DNA of 64,000 bases from G965205725 sp965205725 (GTDB taxonomy: Bacteria; Pseudomonadota; Gammaproteobacteria; Pseudomonadales; Halieaceae): the NCBI GenBank assembly GCA_965205725.1, contig OZ242189.1, forward strand, positions 3,100,001 through 3,164,000, in the 5' to 3' direction. This document shows, one piece after another, positions 23,895-32,609 of this stretch (the first letter of the stretch is position 1; each line of letters begins with the position of its first letter). The notes beneath the pieces are model-generated. The model was not told where the DNA came from, searched no databases, and saw only the letters and a program-made list of their open reading frames with translations. A program made the position numbers and the translations under genes.

Positions 23895-25078
23895 TAGTCT
23901 GTCCCTACTCGCTGCATATAGGCGCTAAACGCCTCGGTATAGCGCGGTATGGGTAACAGAAAGGCATCGTGGCCCTGATCGGCTTCAATTTCTGCGTAGG
24001 AAACCTCGCAACCAGCGGCAATGAGCGCATCGACTATTTCCCGTGAGCGCGGCGGCGAGAATCGCCAATCCGTGCTGAAGGATATCACCATGAATGAGGC
24101 GCTGGCGTTCCTGAACGCAGCCACGGGGTCGTCGCCGTACTCGCGAGCCAGATCAAAATAGTCGAGCGCTCGGGTCATCAAAATGTAGGTATTGGCGTCG
24201 AAATTCTCGGAAAAAATGCTGCCCTGGTGGCGCAAATAGCTCTCTACCTGAAACTCGACACGCTCTTCACTGCCGGTTTCAAAGGAGCCAGAGCGCAAGT
24301 CTCGACCAAATTTGTCCGCCATGGCGTCATCCGACAGATACGTTATATGCCCGACCATACGAGCAATAGACAGACCCTGCCGCGGAATGACGCCGGCATC
24401 AATGTAATGCCCCTGCTGGTAGTCCGGGTCAGAGAGGATGGCCTGGCGGGCAATCTCGTTAAAGGCGATGTTTTGCGCACTTAACTTCATCGCCGAGGCA
24501 ATCACAACGCAGTGCTTCACCCTGTCTGGATACTCCAGTGCCCAGCGCATCGCCTGCATACCGCCGAGGCTGCCGCCTATGACGGCCGCCCAGGTGTCGA
24601 TGCCAAGTCGGTCTGCCAGCATTGCCTGGCTGTTTACCCAGTCTCTGGCGCGCAGAGAAGGGAAGTCCGGTCCATAAATTTTGCCGGTTTCCGGGTTGAT
24701 GCTACGCGGCCCAGTGGAGCCGTGGCAGCCGCCAATATTATTGAGGCTAACCACATAAAATCGGTTGGTATCGATGGGCTTGCCCGGGCCGATACAATCA
24801 TTCCACCAGCCGGGCTTGCGGTCTGCCTCGCTGGTATAACCCGCAGCGTGATGGTGGCCGCTTAAAGCGTGGCAAATGAGAAGCGCATTTGAACGCTGCG
24901 GGTTGAGTTGCCCGTAGCACTCGAAGATCAACTCAAATTCGGGGAGATGACGACCGCAGGCCAGAGCTATGCCCTCTGGAAATCGGACAGTTTCCGGCGT
25001 GACTATTCCCACATTGCCCACATGACTAACATTGTCTGGGTCTGGGCCTATGTCACTGGGGTTGTCAGAGGCTGGCAT
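23894..25078 (-). CDS. metX: Homoserine O-acyltransferase (acetyl- or succinyltransferase)
   Basis: First committed step of methionine synthesis, 394 residues, alpha/beta-hydrolase fold. The nucleophile elbow is GGSLGGMQAMRWALEYPD (serine about residue 165) and the catalytic histidine is in DQGHDAFLL. NALLICHALSGHHHAAG and NNIGGCHGSTGP are family signatures. When paired with MetW, gammaproteobacterial MetX enzymes are often succinyltransferases; sequence alone does not decide. The adjacent metW is translationally linked, and yggT precedes it by 24 bases. Confidence 0.94.
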   Translation of the reverse strand: MPASDNPSDIGPDPDNVSHVGNVGIVTPETVRFPEGIALACGRHLPEFELIFECYGQLNPQRSNALLICHALSGHHHAAGYTSEADRKPGWWNDCIGPGKPIDTNRFYVVSLNNIGGCHGSTGPRSINPETGKIYGPDFPSLRARDWVNSQAMLADRLGIDTWAAVIGGSLGGMQAMRWALEYPDRVKHCVVIASAMKLSAQNIAFNEIARQAILSDPDYQQGHYIDAGVIPRQGLSIARMVGHITYLSDDAMADKFGRDLRSGSFETGSEERVEFQVESYLRHQGSIFSENFDANTYILMTRALDYFDLAREYGDDPVAAFRNASASFMVISFSTDWRFSPPRSREIVDALIAAGCEVSYAEIEADQGHDAFLLPIPRYTEAFSAYMQRVGTD

Positions 25079-25102
25079 TTACAGGTCCATAATCAAAACT
25101 GT

Positions 25103-25666
25103 CTACAACCCAACGCTGGTGGCGAGGTATCGCAAAGCTATCTGTGCGATATGGATGGCAATGAATAAAAAAATCGGTGACAGATCGAGACCGCCCACGG
25201 GAGGCACCAGGCGGCGAAATGGTGCCATGACAGGCTCGGTGAGTTGATAGAGCAAGCGTGCAGCAGGATGCCCGGTGCCCGGTGCTACCCAGCTCAAAAT
25301 AATCATCGCCAACAGTGCAAAAAAGAAAAACTGTACCGTCAGAGCCACCACCCCAATTAAGGCCCACAGTAGCAACAGGACTGGATTGGGCAGGGCCTGA
25401 CCATTGAGCAGTAACATCGCGCACATGCCAGCCGCCTGGACCGCCAGTAACAACAGCAAAGTAGCCAGATCAATGCCGAAAACAGCGGGGATGACTCGGC
25501 GCAGCGGAGCCACTACCGGATTAGTCACTTTTACCAACATCTGGCTGATTGGGTTGTAAAAGTCCGCCCGTACCAGTTGCAACAAGAAGCGCAACACAAG
25601 AGCCAGCAGCACCAGGCTCAGCAGCGTTTGTAACAAGTATTCAAGGATCTCTGCAATAGCGCCCAT
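25103..25666 (-). CDS. yggT: YggT family membrane protein
   Basis: A 187-residue inner-membrane protein made of two YGGT repeats. Each has a hydrophobic pair around an N-P-x-S-Q or A-P motif: YNPISQMLVKVTNPVVAPLR then VIP, and TEPVMAPFRRLVPPVGGLDL. Function is unclear; YggT proteins have been linked to osmotic stress and to cell-division/PLP-protein neighbourhoods. Sits between proC and metX, six bases after proC. Confidence 0.9.
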   Translation of the reverse strand: MGAIAEILEYLLQTLLSLVLLALVLRFLLQLVRADFYNPISQMLVKVTNPVVAPLRRVIPAVFGIDLATLLLLLAVQAAGMCAMLLLNGQALPNPVLLLLWALIGVVALTVQFFFFALLAMIILSWVAPGTGHPAARLLYQLTEPVMAPFRRLVPPVGGLDLSPIFLFIAIHIAQIALRYLATSVGL

Positions 25667-25672
25667 TTGCTG

Positions 25673-26494
25673 TTAGCCCATCTCTCTTGCCATTTCTTCA
25701 GCGCGACCCAGGGCGGCCCGCATCGCCGTCTCAATTATGTCGCGCAGACCCGTGGCCTCAAAGCTCGCTACGGCCGCCTGGGTAGTGCCGCCGGGGCTGG
25801 TTACGCGGCGGCGCAGTTCGACGATATCAACACCGCCCGCAGCGGCCATCCGACTGGCGCCCAGAGCGGTCTGAATGGTCAACTCGCGGCTGGTCTCAGT
25901 ATCCAGCCCCAGTTTCACGCCTGCGTCTATCATGGACTCTATCATCAGGAAAAAATACGCCGGGCCGCTACCGGACAAGGCTGTAACCGCGTCCAGATTG
26001 CGTTCTTCGTCTAGCCAGCAGGTCGTGCCAACCGCCCCCAGAATTTGCTCCGCTGCGGTGCTTTGGTCCGGACGGGTGTTAGTGTTGGCATACAGTGCCG
26101 TTGCCCCGGAGCCCAATAGCGCGGGCGTGTTTGGCATACATCGCACCACCGAAGTGTCCTCGCCCAGTCCCGCTTCCAGGCTGGCTATCGCGATACCCGC
26201 AGCTATGGAGATTACCAGCGGCTGGCGCTGACTTACGGTCTCTCCGATATCGGCATAGACGTCCTTCATGGCTTGCGGCTTAACCGCTAAAACAATGACA
26301 TCAGCAGCTTCAATGACGCTCTTGTTGTCACAGGAGGTTGTAATACCCGCCGCCTCCTGTAGCCTTTTCAGGCTCTCTGGATACGGATCAGCCGCCCGCA
26401 CATTGCCAGCGGGAACCCCCTGCTCCAGTAAGCCGCCGATGATACTGGCTGCCATGTTGCCGGCACCAATAAAGGCGATTTGCAGTTGCTTCAC
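25673..26494 (-). CDS. proC: Pyrroline-5-carboxylate reductase
   Basis: Final step of proline synthesis, NAD(P)H-dependent, 273 residues. N-terminal Rossmann motif IAFIGAGNMAASIIGGLLEQ, then VLAVKPQAM, MPNTPALLGSGATALY and the C-terminal signature GSGPAYFFLMIESMIDAG with VTSPGGTT. Follows yggS by 58 bases and precedes yggT by six; the yggS-proC-yggT block is widely conserved. Confidence 0.97.
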   Translation of the reverse strand: MKQLQIAFIGAGNMAASIIGGLLEQGVPAGNVRAADPYPESLKRLQEAAGITTSCDNKSVIEAADVIVLAVKPQAMKDVYADIGETVSQRQPLVISIAAGIAIASLEAGLGEDTSVVRCMPNTPALLGSGATALYANTNTRPDQSTAAEQILGAVGTTCWLDEERNLDAVTALSGSGPAYFFLMIESMIDAGVKLGLDTETSRELTIQTALGASRMAAAGGVDIVELRRRVTSPGGTTQAAVASFEATGLRDIIETAMRAALGRAEEMAREMG

Positions 26495-26552
26495 ATCTAT
26501 TTACCCAAGAGAGTGCAAGGTTGCTGAGTATACAGGCGGCCCTGCGGCATAT

Positions 26553-27239
26553 CTAACGCGGACCGAAAATATCTGTGCCAATGCGCACTACAGTTGAGCC
26601 CTCGGCAATTGCAGCTTCCAGGTCGGCCGACATGCCCATCGAAAGCGTATCCATAGCCGGATATCTGCCTTGCAATTTCTGTAGCGCGACTCTTACCTGG
26701 GCCAGTGAATTGCGTTGCAGATGCACATCTTCACAGGCCCTGGGAATAGCCATCAGGCCGCGCAATTGCAGCCGCGGCATCGTGTTTATGGTCTCCGCCA
26801 ACCCATCGAGTTCGCGCAGATCAACCCCGGACTTGGTTGCCTCCCCATCAATATTAACTTGCAGGCATACTTGCAGAGGTGGCAGGTGCGCGGGACGTTG
26901 TTGGTTGAGACGGCGCGCAATTTTCACTCGGGCAACTGTGTGAACCCAGTCAAAGTGCTCGGCGACAGACCGCGTTTTGTTGGCCTGGATCGGCCCAATA
27001 AAATGCCAACAAATCGGGAGGTCCACCAGTTCGCCCATTTTCTCAAGACCCTCTTGCAGGTAATTCTCGCCAACGTGCCCGATACCGCTGGCGACTGCCT
27101 GGCGGATATCTGCTGCGGTTCGGGTTTTGCTCACGGCCATTAATTGCACCGAGTTGGGAGGCCGGTCACAAGCCTGTAGCGCAATTCGTATCCTGGCGCT
27201 TACCTTTGCTATATTGTCCGCTATAAGATGGTTTGTCAT
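26553..27239 (-). CDS. yggS: YggS family PLP-binding homeostasis protein
   Basis: A 228-residue PLP-binding alanine-racemase-fold protein (PLPBP/ProSC). The PLP lysine is in LMAVSKTRTA (about residue 38). Other features: GENYLQEGLEK, WHFIGPIQANKTR, LSMGMSADLEAAI and VRIGTDIFGPR. It regulates vitamin B6 and amino-acid homeostasis rather than acting as a racemase. First gene of the minus-strand operon running down to hemW, divergent from pilT across about 70 bases. Confidence 0.95.
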   Translation of the reverse strand: MTNHLIADNIAKVSARIRIALQACDRPPNSVQLMAVSKTRTAADIRQAVASGIGHVGENYLQEGLEKMGELVDLPICWHFIGPIQANKTRSVAEHFDWVHTVARVKIARRLNQQRPAHLPPLQVCLQVNIDGEATKSGVDLRELDGLAETINTMPRLQLRGLMAIPRACEDVHLQRNSLAQVRVALQKLQGRYPAMDTLSMGMSADLEAAIAEGSTVVRIGTDIFGPR

Positions 27240-27310
27240 AACACTGATCGCTGTTGATACGCCCTATTATACGGCAGTGATGCACCACAATAGAGGGGTT
27301 GTCGACTCGC

Positions 27311-28345
27311 GTGGATATAACCGAACTGCTGGCCTTTAGTGTCAAACAGGGGGCCTCCGACCTCCACTTATCTGCCGACTTGCCGCCCATGATTCGAGTT
27401 GATGGTGATGTGCGCCGCATCAACTTGCCCCCGATGGAGCACAAGCAAGTCCACGACTTGCTCTACCAGATCATGAACGACAGGCAGCGCAAAGACTACG
27501 AAGAGTTTATGGAAACCGACTTCTCCTTCGAGGTTGCCGGGGTCGCCCGGTTTCGGGTTAACGTGTTTAACCACAACCGGGGTGCAGGTGGCGTGTTCCG
27601 AACGGTTCCCGCCAAAGTTCTGTCTATGGAAGATTTGGGGATGGCGCAGGTATTTAGAGATCTGTCAATGATTCCCCGCGGCCTAATGCTGGTCACTGGG
27701 CCGACCGGTTCAGGTAAGTCCACGACCCTGGCGGCCATGGTTGATTACATCAATGACAATAAGTATGAACACATTCTCACGATAGAAGACCCCATCGAAT
27801 TTGTTCACGAGAGTAAAAAATGCCTGGTGAACCAGCGCGAGGTGCACCGTGATACACTTGGATTTAACGAGGCGCTGCGCTCCGCACTGCGAGAAGACCC
27901 GGATATTATTTTGGTGGGCGAGCTGCGTGACCTGGAGACCATCAGGTTGGCTCTGGAGGCGGCGGAAACCGGCCACCTGGTATTGGGTACCTTGCATACC
28001 CAATCAGCCGCGAAAACGGTTGACCGTGTTATCGATGTATTCCCCGCCGCCGAAAAGGCCATGGTGCGTTCCATGTTGTCCGAGTCGCTGCAAGCGGTGA
28101 TTTCCCAGATTCTGCTGAAGAAGCAGGGCGGCGGCAGGGTAGCGGCCCATGAAATTATGCGCGGCACTCCGGCGATTCGGAACCTGATTCGCGAGGACAA
28201 AGTTGCGCAAATGTACTCCGCCATTCAGACCGGCGGCTCTATCGGTATGCAAACCCTCGATCAATGCCTGGAGAAATTGGTTGAACAGCGGGTGATCACC
28301 CGCGAAGTTGCTCGTGAGAAAGCGAAAATACCCGATAATTTCTAA
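27311..28345 (+). CDS. pilT: Type IV pilus retraction ATPase PilT
   Basis: Hexameric ATPase that depolymerises type IV pili for twitching motility and DNA uptake. GTG 27311 gives MDITELLAFSVKQGASDLHL, the canonical start, 344 residues; the TTG at 27299 adds four residues and lies too close to AGAGGGG. Walker A GPTGSGKSTTLAAM, Asp box TIEDPIEF, Walker B DPDIILVGELRD, His box GTLHTQSAAKTVDRVIDVFP and the PilT signature PAIRNLIRE are present. No pilU follows; ruvX converges 27 bases later. Confidence 0.95.
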   Translation: MDITELLAFSVKQGASDLHLSADLPPMIRVDGDVRRINLPPMEHKQVHDLLYQIMNDRQRKDYEEFMETDFSFEVAGVARFRVNVFNHNRGAGGVFRTVPAKVLSMEDLGMAQVFRDLSMIPRGLMLVTGPTGSGKSTTLAAMVDYINDNKYEHILTIEDPIEFVHESKKCLVNQREVHRDTLGFNEALRSALREDPDIILVGELRDLETIRLALEAAETGHLVLGTLHTQSAAKTVDRVIDVFPAAEKAMVRSMLSESLQAVISQILLKKQGGGRVAAHEIMRGTPAIRNLIREDKVAQMYSAIQTGGSIGMQTLDQCLEKLVEQRVITREVAREKAKIPDNF

Positions 28346-28372
28346 GCGCGGGCCTGCCTGGATATCGGCAAA

Positions 28373-28804
28373 TTATTGAAGTTCGGCGTTGAGCCAGCTT
28401 TGCAAAATTAGCTGCGCGGCCAAGTCGTCAGCGGGTGAGTCCTGGTAATTGCCTTTGTGCCCGGCCTCCGCCAGTTGTGACTTTGCTTCGGCGCTGCTGA
28501 GGCGCTCGTCCATATAGTTCACTGGCAGGTTAAAACGAGCTTCCAGACGGCGGCCAAACTTCTGTGCCAGCCGCGATAACTCGCTGGCGCTGGCGTCCAT
28601 GTTGAGAGGGAGCCCAACGACCAAGAGCTGAGGCTGCCACTCCTCCAACAGACTCTGGATTTGCTCCCAGCGAGGCATACCATCGCGGGCCGACAGTGTG
28701 GTGAGTGCTTGCGAGGTGCTGGTCACGCGATTGCCCACGGCAACACCAATGCGGCGTAAGCCGAAATCGAAAGCCATGATTCTGGTCGGAGTTTGTGCGC
28801 TCAA
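28373..28804 (-). CDS. ruvX: Putative pre-16S rRNA nuclease / Holliday junction resolvase
   Basis: YqgF/RuvX family, 143 residues, RNase-H fold. N-terminal AFDFGLRRIGVAVGN holds the first catalytic aspartate; VGLPLNMDASASE and NYMDERLSSAEAKSQL hold later acidic residues. The family functions in 16S rRNA 5'-end maturation, and a resolvase role has also been proposed. Overlaps yqgE by four bases, a conserved pairing. Confidence 0.93.
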   Translation of the reverse strand: MSAQTPTRIMAFDFGLRRIGVAVGNRVTSTSQALTTLSARDGMPRWEQIQSLLEEWQPQLLVVGLPLNMDASASELSRLAQKFGRRLEARFNLPVNYMDERLSSAEAKSQLAEAGHKGNYQDSPADDLAAQLILQSWLNAELQ

Positions 28805-29388
28805 GCGTGTCCCGCTTCTCCGGAGATCAGGTTGAGGTCTACGCCCAACAGTGCGGCAGCTTTGGTGGCTCGCAAGTGACAGGGGGTATCGAAGATAATG
28901 CCGCTCTCAGCGGGCATTGTCAGCCAACTGTTTTCGGAAATTTCCGCTTCCAACTGGCCCGCGCTCCAACCCGCGTAACCCAGCGCGATCAAACTGTGCC
29001 TGGGCCCATCACCTGCGGCGATAACAGTCAGGATATCTCGCGATGTGGTCAGATAAATTTCCTCGGTAACTTTCAGGCTGGACTCCCACTCTTCACGGGT
29101 GTGGCGGTGTAAAACAAAACCGCGATCCATATGCACTGGGCCGCCCGCCATCACCGGTGTTTGTCGCAGGTGGCCGCCGCCCGCAATCTGTAAATGCTGA
29201 AGAATTTCCCCGACGCAAACGCCGAGAGGATGATTGATCACGATCCCCATGGCACCGTGCTCATTGTGCTCACACAAGTAGGTAATGCTATTGGAAAAAA
29301 TCGCGCCGCCCAGACTCGGCATAGCCAGCAAGAAGTGATCCCGCAAACTTGCAGTTGTAGAACTTCCCTGTTGCGAAGAGGCATTCAT
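28801..29388 (-). CDS. yqgE: YqgE/AlgH family protein
   Basis: A 195-residue DUF179 protein. Signature segments: FLLAMPSLGGAIFSNSITYL with CEHNEHGAMGIVINHPLGV, MAGGPVHMDRGFVLH, and LGYAGWSAGQLEAEISENSW. In Pseudomonas AlgH affects alginate and other traits, but the molecular function is unknown. Overlaps ruvX (ATGA) and follows the tonB-like gene by 42 bases. Confidence 0.93.
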   Translation of the reverse strand: MNASSQQGSSTTASLRDHFLLAMPSLGGAIFSNSITYLCEHNEHGAMGIVINHPLGVCVGEILQHLQIAGGGHLRQTPVMAGGPVHMDRGFVLHRHTREEWESSLKVTEEIYLTTSRDILTVIAAGDGPRHSLIALGYAGWSAGQLEAEISENSWLTMPAESGIIFDTPCHLRATKAAALLGVDLNLISGEAGHA

Positions 29389-29430
29389 TAACTGGCCCAG
29401 ATTAGCTCCAGTAGTTGAGTGAAGAAAGGC

Positions 29431-30303
29431 TTAGTCCTGCACTGAGGATAGCCGGTTCTGCCTGAATTTCCATGTGCGAATGATTTCCAGACGATCAGCC
29501 TTGCTGCGCAACTCAGCCGGAAATGCGGCGAAGGGTGCGGCCATGTGAACGATGCGGATTGCCGCCTCGTCGAGAACTGCATGACCGGAAGAGGCCAGTA
29601 TTGCTATCTCTTCAATGCTGCCGTCATAACGAATAGCAACCAGTAGCCGCAAGTCGCCATAAATACCGTAGCGACTGGAAACTACCGGATAGTGGCGGTT
29701 ACCAATGGCCTCCACCTGGGTGCGCCAGCGGTGTAAATAGGCGGCATCGACCGATTGTTTCGCCGGTCGGGAGTTGAGCCGATGTATCTTTGGTCGCTGC
29801 GCAAATTCTTGTTGTTGTTGATCCAGTCGAGCTTCGAGGCTGGCAATGCTGTCACTGAGTTGGCGCAGTCGGGGGTTCTTGCCCACGGCGGCAAGAGGCT
29901 CTGGTTTGCGAGATTTTGTTTCTTTATATATTTTTTCAGAGGCTGTGGCCGTGGTCGTTAATGCCTGATCAAGGTGGGGTTCGGCCGGAGTTAGTACCGC
30001 TGTAGCGCTGGTTTCCCGAATGCGATTGCCGCTGAATTCCGCGACTTCGCGGCGCGCAATTTCTGGGGGTTGGTTTTGCCTGCCACTGCCCATTTGATTG
30101 GCCTGGGCAATGAACTGCGCGTCTTCAGGCGCCTGCTGCTGCCTGTACTGAGCGAGGGTGACTGTTAATTGAGGAGCAGAGTAGGTGTCGCCTTCCCCGG
30201 CAAAACCCAGCCCGAGAATTAAAATGGCGTGCAGGGCCAGGGCGAGAAAAAAGAAGAAGCCCAGTTGATCATTTTGTACGGCTCGCTGGTGAGCGGTGAG
30301 CAT
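29431..30303 (-). CDS. tonB: TonB-family energy transducer
   Basis: A 290-residue TonB-like protein. A short cytoplasmic start and one TM helix (LGFFFFLALALHAILILGLG) precede a glutamine-rich, partly coiled-coil periplasmic linker (LRQLSDSIASLEARLDQQQQ). The C-terminal TonB domain contains YGDLRLLVAIRYDGSIEEIA and ASSGHAVLDEAAIRIVHMAA. The linker lacks the proline-rich EP/KP repeats of classical TonB. The position between gshB and yqgE is the same as for the Pseudomonas aeruginosa TonB paralogue. It would energise TonB-dependent receptors such as those at 46343-52966, an inference. Confidence 0.88.
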   Translation of the reverse strand: MLTAHQRAVQNDQLGFFFFLALALHAILILGLGFAGEGDTYSAPQLTVTLAQYRQQQAPEDAQFIAQANQMGSGRQNQPPEIARREVAEFSGNRIRETSATAVLTPAEPHLDQALTTTATASEKIYKETKSRKPEPLAAVGKNPRLRQLSDSIASLEARLDQQQQEFAQRPKIHRLNSRPAKQSVDAAYLHRWRTQVEAIGNRHYPVVSSRYGIYGDLRLLVAIRYDGSIEEIAILASSGHAVLDEAAIRIVHMAAPFAAFPAELRSKADRLEIIRTWKFRQNRLSSVQD

Positions 30304-30316
30304 AAGAATTAAGCGG

Positions 30317-31267
30317 TCATGCGCCTTTGCGCGCCATTATACAGTCCATTAGCTCGCCGCCGATATCGGTATCGCAGGCAGCATCAATTTCGCGAATGCA
30401 GGTGGGGCTGGTGACGTTGATTTCTGTCAGGTAGTCGCCGATAACGTCCAGACCTGCGAACAATAAGCCTTTTTCTTTCAGGCTGGGAGCCACCTGCCTG
30501 GCAATCCATTCATCGCGTTCACTGAGTGGCTGAGCGACGCCGCGACCCCCGGCAGCCAGATTGCCGCGACTCTCTCCAGCCAGTGGTACACGCGCCAGGC
30601 AGTAAGGCAGTGGCTCACCGTCAATGAGCAAAATGCGCTTGTCGCCGTCTTTGATTTCCGGGATATAGCGTTGAGCCATAATCGTGGTGCGACCCAAATT
30701 GGTTAGCGTCTCCAGAATGACCGTGAGATTGGGGTCGTCGTGGCGCACGCGAAAAATTGCCGAGCCGCCCATACCATCAAGCGGTTTGAATATGACATCG
30801 CCATGCTCAGCGTGAAAGGCTTTGAGTCGCGCCTCATCGGCGCTGACCAGTGTCGGCGGACAGCACTGGGGAAAGCAGGTGGCGAAAACCTTTTCGTTGC
30901 AATCGCGCAAACTCTGGCAGCGATTGACGATAAGAGTGCCCTGGCGCTCCGCCGCTTCCAGAATATAGGTGCTATAGATGTATTCATTGTCGAACGGCGG
31001 GTCCTTGCGCATGAGTACAACATCCAGGTCGCTCAACTCGCGGGCAGAGGGTTCACCCATGGTGTACCACCGTTCAGGGTTGCGGAACACGGTCATATCC
31101 GCCGCGGTTGCCATGGCTACGCCCTGCTGCAAATACAGGTCTTTTTGCTCCATGTAGTGGAGCTTCCAGCCGCGGTCCTGGGCTGCCCATAACATGGCCA
31201 GCGTGCTGTCTTTCTTGTACGTGAGTTCGGCAATGGGGTCCATTACCACACCAATATTGAGAGCCAT
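30317..31267 (-). CDS. gshB: Glutathione synthetase
   Basis: ATP-dependent joining of gamma-glutamylcysteine and glycine. Length 316 residues. N-terminal domain (MDPIAELTYKKDSTLAMLWA), DVVLMRKDPPFDNEYIYSTY, and the ATP-grasp core with FKPLDGMGGSAIFRV, LIDGEPLPYCLARVPL and GLDVIGDYLTEINVTSPT. Standard length and motifs. 13 bases separate it from the downstream tonB gene; divergent from the esterase gene. Confidence 0.97.
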   Translation of the reverse strand: MALNIGVVMDPIAELTYKKDSTLAMLWAAQDRGWKLHYMEQKDLYLQQGVAMATAADMTVFRNPERWYTMGEPSARELSDLDVVLMRKDPPFDNEYIYSTYILEAAERQGTLIVNRCQSLRDCNEKVFATCFPQCCPPTLVSADEARLKAFHAEHGDVIFKPLDGMGGSAIFRVRHDDPNLTVILETLTNLGRTTIMAQRYIPEIKDGDKRILLIDGEPLPYCLARVPLAGESRGNLAAGGRGVAQPLSERDEWIARQVAPSLKEKGLLFAGLDVIGDYLTEINVTSPTCIREIDAACDTDIGGELMDCIMARKGA

Positions 31268-31370
31268 GCCTAATCCGCCAACTACTTAAACTGCGGCATA
31301 ACTTACGCAATGGCTGTTGCAGGTGCAAGCAGGTTACAATAGCCGCTTTGCTAAATAGAGTCGATGTCCA

Positions 31371-32609
31371 ATGAGTTTCCCCGGTTTTTATCTGTTTTTA
31401 TCCATAGTCAGCCTGATACTTGTGATGACTGCGGTCGTGCGGGCAAGACGCTTGTCGTTCGCTATGCCTTTCTATTTTATTGCGGCCTGGTTAGCGGCTG
31501 AACTGGCTCCCTGGCACTTGCTACTGCAACTGCTATTAACCTTGGTCTTCGCCTTGTCAGGGGGTTTAAGCAGCAACCACGGGCAACTGGGACTGGTTCT
31601 ATTCATAGTGAACTGGATAGGTTTTGTCTATCTGATTTTTCAATCCATGAAGACCGGCTCGATCATGGAAGCAGCATTGAAGCGTGGCCTGGGTGAAAAT
31701 TACCGCGGTGACATTCCAGTTCAGCGTCAATCTGTGTTGAAAAACAGCATTGATGTCACAGAGTCGCTACGGTCGTTTTCCATGCCGCGCGCGGGTGTTA
31801 AGGTGCATCGCAACCTGGTTTACGGGGATGCCGGAGAACGCAATATGCTGGATGTGTATCAACCCGGCGAGCCCCGCGAGGGTGGTTATCCAGTGCTGCT
31901 GCAAGTGCATGGCGGTGCCTGGATGATCGGTAACAAGCAGCAACAGGCTCTGCCGTTAATGTACCATCTGGCGCAGCGCGGCTGGTTATGCGTGGCGTGC
32001 AACTATCGGCTAAGCCCCAAACATACTTTTTCAGCTCACATTATCGACGTGAAGAAAGCCATCGCCTGGGTCCGTGACAATGCGGCGGAATACGGTGGCG
32101 ATGCGAACTTTTTGGCGATTACCGGTGGTTCGGCGGGAGGGCAGCTATCTTCTTTGGCGGCATTAACGGGCAATCTCCCGGATTTTCAGCCGGGCTTTGA
32201 GGAGGTTGATACCCGTATTTCAGCCGCAGTGCCGATCTACGGGGTGTATGATTTCCTCGATAGGCAAAATATTCGCGGCTCCATGTCTATGGAGCCGATA
32301 CTAACCAGATACGTCTTTCAAAGCAGTCTGGAAGAGGGGCGTGAGGCCCGCGACCTGGGCTCTCCTTTAAGTCACGTCTCAGATCAGGCACCGCCGATGT
32401 TTGTGGTGCAGGGCAGCCACGATTCACTGGTCTGGGTTGAGGAGGCGCGTTTGTTTGTCGACACCCTGAGGCGAGAATCAAAAGAGGCCGTGGTCTACGG
32501 AGAATTAGCGGGTGCCCAGCACGCTTTTGAGGTGTTTCACTCCATACGTACCGATCACACCGTCAATGCCATTACTGATTTCCTGGAGTGGTGCTACGCA
32601 AGTCGTTGA
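31371..32609 (+). CDS. Membrane-anchored alpha/beta-hydrolase (esterase/lipase, HSL-like)
   Basis: A 412-residue protein. The first 110 residues contain several hydrophobic helices (LFLSIVSLILVMTAVV; MPFYFIAAWLAAELAPWHLL; GLVLFIVNWIGFVYLIF). They are followed by an esterase domain facing one side of the membrane. Oxyanion motif VHGGAWMIGN, nucleophile ITGGSAGGQLSSL, acid in VQGSHDSLVWVEEA and histidine in GAQHAFEVFH complete the triad. Substrate unknown; probably a short-chain or lipid ester. The stop adjoins the convergent nhaA gene. Confidence 0.85.
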   Translation: MSFPGFYLFLSIVSLILVMTAVVRARRLSFAMPFYFIAAWLAAELAPWHLLLQLLLTLVFALSGGLSSNHGQLGLVLFIVNWIGFVYLIFQSMKTGSIMEAALKRGLGENYRGDIPVQRQSVLKNSIDVTESLRSFSMPRAGVKVHRNLVYGDAGERNMLDVYQPGEPREGGYPVLLQVHGGAWMIGNKQQQALPLMYHLAQRGWLCVACNYRLSPKHTFSAHIIDVKKAIAWVRDNAAEYGGDANFLAITGGSAGGQLSSLAALTGNLPDFQPGFEEVDTRISAAVPIYGVYDFLDRQNIRGSMSMEPILTRYVFQSSLEEGREARDLGSPLSHVSDQAPPMFVVQGSHDSLVWVEEARLFVDTLRRESKEAVVYGELAGAQHAFEVFHSIRTDHTVNAITDFLEWCYASR

